Shown one piece after another: positions 57,701 through 64,000 of a DNA stretch of 64,000 nucleotides. Under the pieces are notes generated by a model, which was not told where the DNA came from, did no database searches, and worked only from the letters and a program-made list of their open reading frames with translations. Source of the stretch: Piezodorus guildinii (taxonomy: Eukaryota; Arthropoda; Insecta; Hemiptera; Pentatomidae); the NCBI GenBank assembly GCA_023052935.1, contig CM041292.1, positions 84,831,169-84,895,168 of the forward strand. The letters run 5' to 3'. A program made the translations under genes and the position numbers. Numbering within the stretch: the first letter of the stretch is position 1; the number at the start of each line of letters is the position of its first letter.

Positions 57701-59423
57701 GAATGTGCACCTGTTGGAGGTGGTATGTTCTTGCTCTATGTATGGAGTATATTTCGACAAAGAGTCTAAGGTTTTTAAAAAATATTTGTTCGAAGCTGTT
57801 GAATATATTGATTGGTTATGTTGACTGAACGGCAGTGAACATAAAATTCTCGGTCGTTTATGGGTAGATGCTTTTTATAAATAAATAAAATGCTCGTTCT
57901 TTTGCACCTAAATACAGCCTGATGATGAATTTGGACTCTTAAATCATCAACTATTTCGAAAAAACTTCAATAAAATCTTATATATTTATTTCTTTACAAT
58001 TTATTGAATTATTTTCGCTATCGTCTACGAAAATGTTTAATACCTGCCTTTTGACCATTATCTGGTAATAATCTAAAGATACTTTAAGGGGGTTACCTGA
58101 TACATGGATTTTTTTTGCCAGGTTGGAAATCCGAGCCGGGGAGATTTGCCCTTTCACAGTAAACCTGCCAGATTACGTTTATTATTTGGTTATGAAATAA
58201 CTAATTGCCTAGCCATTTTTAGACATTCATTTAAACCTATGTAGGTTTTTATACAGATTAAATAATCAGATCTTTAGTATGTGCTTGTTCTGTTGTTAAT
58301 GTTTCCAATTTTGGTTATGACAGGCTTTAACCACAATTTTAGTTAATGTTGTTTTGGTGTATGCTTCGGTTAATTAGAATACAGGATTACACAAATTGCC
58401 TGCACAATTATAAATTTGGTGATGTTCATCCACTTCGGTTTTCAAGGCTTGTGGTCGTGCAGCCCTTTCAGAACTATACTTTGTAAAATTAAATGGAGGA
58501 AAAAATAAACCGTTGAGTCATTAGAAGCTGTTTCATGTCGACCCCCAAGAGAAGGAGGTTAGCTACAAGCGGCCAGAGTGGATAGGATCTGTAAACCTCC
58601 TCTAATCAGGGTGTTTTCTAATGGCGCTGATTTATTATTCTGGAATTTACATTAATTATGGCTCATTTGGCTTCATAAAAATTCATGTGAACCAGTCTCA
58701 ATTGCTAGTGGTTCACCGATGGGTAAAACAAACTAAAAACCTGAACACTTGAAATAAATTAATATTAAATAGTTGATTAAGTCCATACAAGATTTTTAAG
58801 CAATGTTTTAAAAATTATACTACGATTTACAATAATTGAAGAAAAAATCCCTAATGAGTGAAGGCCTCTTCTCTTACATGTTTTGTAATGGACCTCCACA
58901 TGTATTTTAATTAAACCATCCAATCCCTTTTAAGATAGGTAACAGTTTTAAATTAAATATATTTTTTTGTAAATAACAACATTTCTATGAAATTGAAATG
59001 ATTGGAAATCTATTGGGCTGTAAAATAAGTTCATAGCTTTTTTACTGGTGATTTCAATAAAATTTCAATTCAGTGGGTAGCAAATAATGTTTTATTTAGG
59101 TTTTTACGTCCTTTTCTATTCAATACTGGTAAACATGAGGGATTATTCAATATGTAACCTACTTATCCAAACTTAAGTGTTTGTCGATATTTATTATGTG
59201 AGAGCGCCACCAATAAATAACCTGCTCATGCCAGATTCGAACCGGTGCCGCATGACTTTTATGTATCATAGATTGAATTCATTACTTAAAATTACTCCTG
59301 GCGATATCATTGAAATGTTCTTAATATTAATCAAAGAAGGTAAATTTTTCTTGTACCAGAAATAAGATTATTTAAAGTGTACTCATTATAGATTTGTTTA
59401 GATTATTAACCAATATACATTGT
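57701..59423. other. Gene-free DNA with a mariner-like end
   Basis: tattgggctgtaaaataagttca at 59011 resembles one end of a mariner, but no second end or transposase was found. 58480-58700 is a unique, somewhat G+C-richer block with acattaattatggctcattt. No gene is seen. Confidence 0.3.
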
Positions 59424-59612
59424 ATTGAGGATGTATAGTCGACTGTAGAAATTACCGTAGGTAGAAATAATCGGGAGTCAGTCGTTTTTTTGAATATTTT
59501 AATTTTGCCGAAGTTTTGGCTCAAACTTTTGAGCCATCGTCAGGGCATTACTGAGCCATTTCAAGCATAAACTCAACGTGTTTATGCTTGACATGGCTCA
59601 GTAATGCTGTCT
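59424..59612. repeat. Hammerhead-like repeat, family beta, copy 2
   Basis: It starts ttgaggatgtatagtcgact like the copy at 9107. On the minus strand at 59507-59546 it reads GCC-CTGACGA-T-GGCTCAAA-AG-TTTGAGCC-AAAAC-TTC-GGC: stem I GCC/GGC is perfect and stem II is extended to 8 bp. A second inverted pair, aagcataaactcaacgtg facing tttatgcttgacatggctc, lies at its right side. Confidence 0.7.
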
Positions 59613-61049
59613 ACAATATAAATTGTAGATTATAATTAATAAAGACTGTTTAAAATAGAACTGATACGGTTACCATAGTGCTAAATTAAATTATATGATA
59701 TGTTAATAATTGAAGACTTATTTAGTATATTCGGTGAATAATTTTTATGAACATGAAATAATTTGTACTTATATTTCGATTATGAGATATGAATGTTTAT
59801 GGTTAGATTGTAGTTTTAAATATATTCAAGAAGATTAAAAAACTTTTTTAAAACGTTCTTTAGCCGAAGAGACTCTGTAATTACGAAAGCCTTTTATAGT
59901 TTTTTTAAAATATTTTATTAAACTAAGCCTGTTTTTGATGCCTGTGAAATGTGAAACATCAATGCTTATGTTATGATTACCATTAATAAAAAAATTAAGA
60001 AACTAATTGAATTTCACATTTAAAATATAATGAATGAGGTTTTAAAGTCTTTTAACCCTTAGAAATATAGACAGGAGTAGAAAGACAAGCGAGGGGACTG
60101 TTTGTTTGAACGTAATTCACGTTGTAAGGTTTGGAGGAGCAAACTCTGTTGAATATAGACTCCTTTATAATTTATTGGTCCTTTCCAACGGTCCATAAAA
60201 ATCCTTTTTGGCTTCTCCCCTCCTCCTCTTTATTCGGAGAACGGAAACTTTTCCTTACTCCCATTTTCCGTGTCCCTGGCTCATTCGCGCCCTCGCCCTA
60301 TCGGTTTTTTTTCTAGTCCCCTTCCTCTCGGTGAAAAATGATTCTTTCCATCTTATCCACCTTCCGTGAAATTATAAACTTTAGCCACACAATGAGGGTT
60401 TTACCTTGTTTTTACACTTTTACCCTCCAACGAAGCCTGGTGCTGTTATTCATCTATATTACACCATTATTTTCTTCTTTATGATTTCTAACGTAAAATA
60501 ACTCCTACACCTTATAACCTTTTTCTTTTGTTCAACCGGCAGTTAATCGTCCGAGTTGTAGACAGAAACGTAGGCGGGATGATTATCTTAGTTTTGTCCT
60601 TGTAGATTTGTGGTATTCGCAGACAATTTTGGGTGAATTTTATATCTTATATCAGTTACATCTTGCCTTATTTTTTTACATTATTTCATATTAATCATGT
60701 AGAATATTATGTTTCCACTTTTCACTTTCATTATGTTTATTTTTTTTTCACATGTATTTATGTATGACATTTTAACTTTTCTATTTAGTGAACTTTCTTT
60801 TAGTTTAATCGTTGCAGTATTTTTTAATTATATTGTCACTAGATAAATGTATTTGTAATTATGTACTATTGTTTTTTCTTTTTATTTCTGTTGAACTGGT
60901 TAATTTCCATTAATAGAGAGTTGATTTCCAAAAGGTACTGTATCCATTCTAGGAAATTTTACAGAAAGTGCGAAAGTCTCTCATTACTATATTATTAAAC
61001 TAGCTTTGATTCTTTTCGCATTTAAATCTAGAATTATCTTTACACAGTC
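59613..61049. other. Gene-free DNA
   Basis: 60100-60400 is a C/T-rich unique block; a 61-codon frame there (60131-60316) has no protein-like support. The rest is A+T-rich. Confidence 0.3.
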
Positions 61050-61750
61050 TATATGGTTGATATTCCAACCCATCCCAACACCTTCCTTTTTACCAATGCT
61101 GATGACACTTTTGTGTTATCAGTCAATAATGATCCTACTATTGCCTCTCAAACTCTTTAATCCCACATCGAGACCTTGAGGTATGGTGTCGGAATTGGAG
61201 AATCGAAGTCAATTCCAACAAAGCCCACCAAATTACCCTTCGTCGTAAGCCCATGACATCCTTTCTTCGCTTGTCCTGGTTGAACAGATTCGCTATCTAG
61301 GACTCCTACATGACAAACCTTGAAATCCACACACAAGACTGAAACGAAAAGAAGCTGCCCCCGCTTTCGCTTATTTCAACACTTACTGGACAGACGCTCT
61401 AACTTTCCACTTAACTACAAAAGGCTCATCACAAGGCGTATCTGGGCTTACGGAGTTGAGCTATGGGGCTCTACTAAACCATCAAATTCTTCTCGTATTC
61501 AATCCTTACAATCCAAAATCCTTCGGAAGATCCTCAATGCTCCTTACTTTGTTACCAACAAACTCATCCATAAAGACCTTAATTAATATCCCATATGTTG
61601 TCGATTTGGCCCTTGCGAGGTATCAATCCTTCCATGAAAAACTCCACTCCCACTTTAACCCAATAGTTTCAAGCCTGGCTTCCTCTTCCATTCCTGATAA
61701 TCCTCCAAGGCGTCTAAAAAGAATATGGCCTCGACACCTTCTAGTTTAGA
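61050..61750 (+). mobile_element. Jockey-like LINE, RT end and C-terminal domain relic
   Basis: The piece starts at the catalytic block (NADDTFVLSVNNDPTIASQT, about 61095). After a stop and frameshifts it continues with RLITRRIWAYGVELWGSTKP (about 61416), SRIQSLQSKILRKILNAPYF and TNKLIHKDLN; a further frameshift leads to NIPYVVDLALARYQSFHEKL up to the stop at 61749. Two long overlapping frames thus belong to one broken ORF. The motifs are those of the jockey-type post-RT tail. Confidence 0.78.
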
Positions 61751-63753
61751 TTACCTAGTGGAGTGCTACCAATGGGTATATTCTCTTCATGTCATTCCAT
61801 GTGTATTATCTATATTCATTATCAGCTGATTTACTTGATTTATTAGCTAATACGGTTGTAAATTTCAGTAAATAAAAAAATTTAGAATTGTTGTTCTACT
61901 ATATTAATAACGTCATATTGAAGTTATGAAATGAAACGTTTTTGTATGATTTGGAACTAAATGTGTAATTTAGTACCTTCAGAAAATAATTGTATTTCTA
62001 AATCTCTTTTTTAAAGAACTTGAGTGTTCATTAGATAAAATCAAATAGAAGATTTAGGTAAAACTAAATTCTGAGAATACAAATATGTAAATAAATCAAT
62101 CTCGTAAAAAATGTCCTTTAGTACATTTTATAAATCAACGTCTCAGTTCTTGGCCAGATATGGCCAGGACTTAGTCCCAGAATAAAGTGTTTTTTTTCTT
62201 CTTTCTTACTTATCAATGCATTATTAAATGCTCTTTAATATCAGATAGGTTTTATAACCATTGATTGTTTGATAGGCCTTATATACAGAATTTTTAAAGT
62301 ATATGCTTCTCATGTCACAGTAATTTTTCCGCTATGAACAACTTATTGAATGGCGACTTTATAGCTTTTAACACATTTCCTTCACAAAGGCACTCACTAT
62401 AGATTAAGTTGATTACTTTTTTTTAGAAAATTAGAATAGAAATATAGATATAGCGTATGTATACATCACTATTGTTGTGTAGATGTATAGATTACTCTAT
62501 TATAGCTAAATAGCTTAGAAAGTCGTCAAAATTATTTTAGAACGGCGAACACATATATTAATATTTTATTTAATATAAAATAAATGATTTCTTTGAAAAA
62601 AAATTAATAAAAACCAATTTTAAGGACATTTAATTAACTATTGTTCTAATCGAAATTGTTAATGTAATTTAGTACCTTCAGAAAATAATTGTATTTCTAA
62701 ATCTCTTTTTTAAAAAACTTAAGTGTTCATTTGATAAAATCAAGCTTAACATTATAAAAATAAGTTAGGTGATTTTATTCATTAGATAAAACAATTCAAA
62801 TTTAATTTTTACCGACTTTGGAAAGCTTTAGGTATTGTGTGACGTTGTCTGGTCTTATATAAACTATTAGTTAATATTTATATTCTATTGAGAATGTAAT
62901 ATTGTAAAAAAAATGGTAGAAAAATTACGCGACTGATTTCAATACGGTTTTTACTATCGTTTAGGACATTCTTTCCTGAAGGCTTATAAGTCTAATACAT
63001 TCAAATTAAGTTTTTCTTTAGAGGGTAAAATTTAATTTTCTGTAATATAGTCATCAAAAAATTATTCCTAAAATATGGGTAGTTATATAGATGTGTAATA
63101 TAAGGTTAGAAAGTCCAAGCTTTTAGGAAAGTCAATATTCAATATAATAAGTACGATTTAATAGAAAGTTTTAATAAGCCCATAAAATTATGGGCCTATG
63201 TTATTTGTAATGTTGTGATGAGGGGTTTTATGGTGATTTAGTGTTGCCAATGTATTCAGTATCGTTCAAGTTATATTCTTCCATACTTTACTGTACATAT
63301 AGTTATATTCAGTACGTAAGATTTTTGAAAAAATATTCGTACCAAATCGTACATAAATTGTCATAATGAATGGAAAGTTTTTATCTCTCTATATATGAAA
63401 TGTGTCACGATTCTTGGTTTCTGCTAACTCCTCCTGAACCAAGCGATGGTTTTGTTTTCTCTGTTATTTAGGGCATTTTTTCCTGAACGTTTATAAGTAC
63501 AATTTTAAGCGGAAGGAAAGTGGAAGATTTTTGAAAATTTAATATGTAAAAAGTAAGATTATTTTATAGAAGGCAATTTTATGAGCTCTAAAAATTCTAT
63601 TCTGAGTAAATTTACTATAAACCAGTAAAATAAAACCATATGTTGCTGTTATTAATTATACTTTTAGGTTTTCAAATAAAATATGTTTCTCAATTATACT
63701 GATGATTAAATAAAATATTGAACAGACGTTGTGAAATAAACATAATATTTTTT
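61751..63753. other. Gene-free DNA with internal repeats
   Basis: An 82-bp direct repeat (taatttagtaccttcagaaa, then ataattgtatttctaaatct) occurs at 61966-62047 and 62665-62746. 62930-63095 matches 46030-46205 inverted. No gene is supported. Confidence 0.5.
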
Positions 63754-63897
63754 TGTGGATGTAATTAGTTGACCGTTGAGAATTACTGGAAGGAATTAGT
63801 CCGGGTGGCGGTCATTAAATGAAACAACTAAATAGTTTCAACTATTTTATTGTTTGCCAACGTTTCGACCCCCTTTGTGGGTCATCATCAGGGCTAA
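63754..63897. repeat. Hammerhead-like repeat, family alpha, copy 3 (one-sided)
   Basis: It begins gtggatgtaattagttgacc, then aaggaattagtccgggtggc, aaatgaaacaactaaatagt, and ends at the core. On the minus strand 63856-63894 reads GCC-CTGATGA-T-GACCC-ACAAAGG-GGGTC-GAAAC-GTT-GGC, with intact stem I and stem II. Unlike copies 1 and 2 it has no second arm, so it may be the unit from which the palindromes were built. Confidence 0.75.
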
Positions 63898-64000
63898 AAA
63901 GATACAAAAGAATATAATTTCAATGACATTAGATACAATATTATATAACCTATTTAGCTAGAGAACGTCGGTATTGAAAAAATAACAGAAGAACTGTATA

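Noticed and set aside
59011..59140. Mariner end (ttgggctgtaaaataagttc)
   Set aside because: Only one end is visible and no transposase fragment follows; too little to call an element.
1..64000. CRISPR arrays, operons, ribosome binding sites, riboswitches
   Set aside because: Spliced genes, SINEs and LINEs show this is eukaryotic nuclear DNA; no regularly spaced direct-repeat array was seen.

Overview
This window looks like gene-poor nuclear DNA from an invertebrate animal, most likely an arthropod. The clues are strong A+T richness, spliced genes with large introns, and a dense mix of R1-clade, jockey-like, I-like, L2/CR1-like and endonuclease-RT LINE remains, mariner, Tc1 and hAT DNA transposons, tRNA-derived SINEs, and short repeats with hammerhead-ribozyme-like cores. 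I cannot name the species. Nothing suggests bacterial or organellar DNA.

Four cellular genes can be supported, three of them only by joining exons. MRPS21 (mitochondrial ribosomal protein bS21m) is on the minus strand at 8309-10106 in three exons. An F-box protein gene is head to head with it on the plus strand at 10605-14612, in two coding exons after a 5' non-coding exon; its 2.7 kb intron is filled with transposon relics. ARMC1 is on the minus strand at 19698-24315 in six exons, including a 46-nt exon that restores the reading frame; the 276-residue product matches the family length. TMED2 (p24 beta cargo receptor) is on the minus strand at 34986-35585 as one uninterrupted 199-codon exon. 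Three are housekeeping genes (mitochondrial translation, mitochondrial architecture/distribution, ER-Golgi transport); no pathway links them.

Layout. 0-8 kb: the 3' end of an R1-clade LINE ending in poly(A), then palindromic repeats, an I-like LINE tail, SINEs and a decayed mariner. 8-25 kb: the first three genes. 25-34 kb: a long repeat copy, a LINE cut by a short mariner, a dead Tc1 element and a jockey-like LINE end. 35 kb: TMED2. 37-44 kb: LINE pieces, a second near-identical copy of the 0.89 kb repeat, and a hAT-type MITE with an 8-bp target duplication. 45-64 kb: no recognised gene, at least seven insertions or relics of one tRNA-derived SINE family, a 420-bp palindrome built from a SINE plus its flank, and a hAT element that carries a SINE inside a SINE and a mariner.

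The most interesting signals are the hammerhead-like cores that keep a pairable stem II while its sequence changes, the SINE fold-back palindrome whose arms include unique flank, the four-layer nest with readable target duplications, and two mariner copies with the same internal deletion. Family assignments come from reading translated motifs by eye; no search was run.
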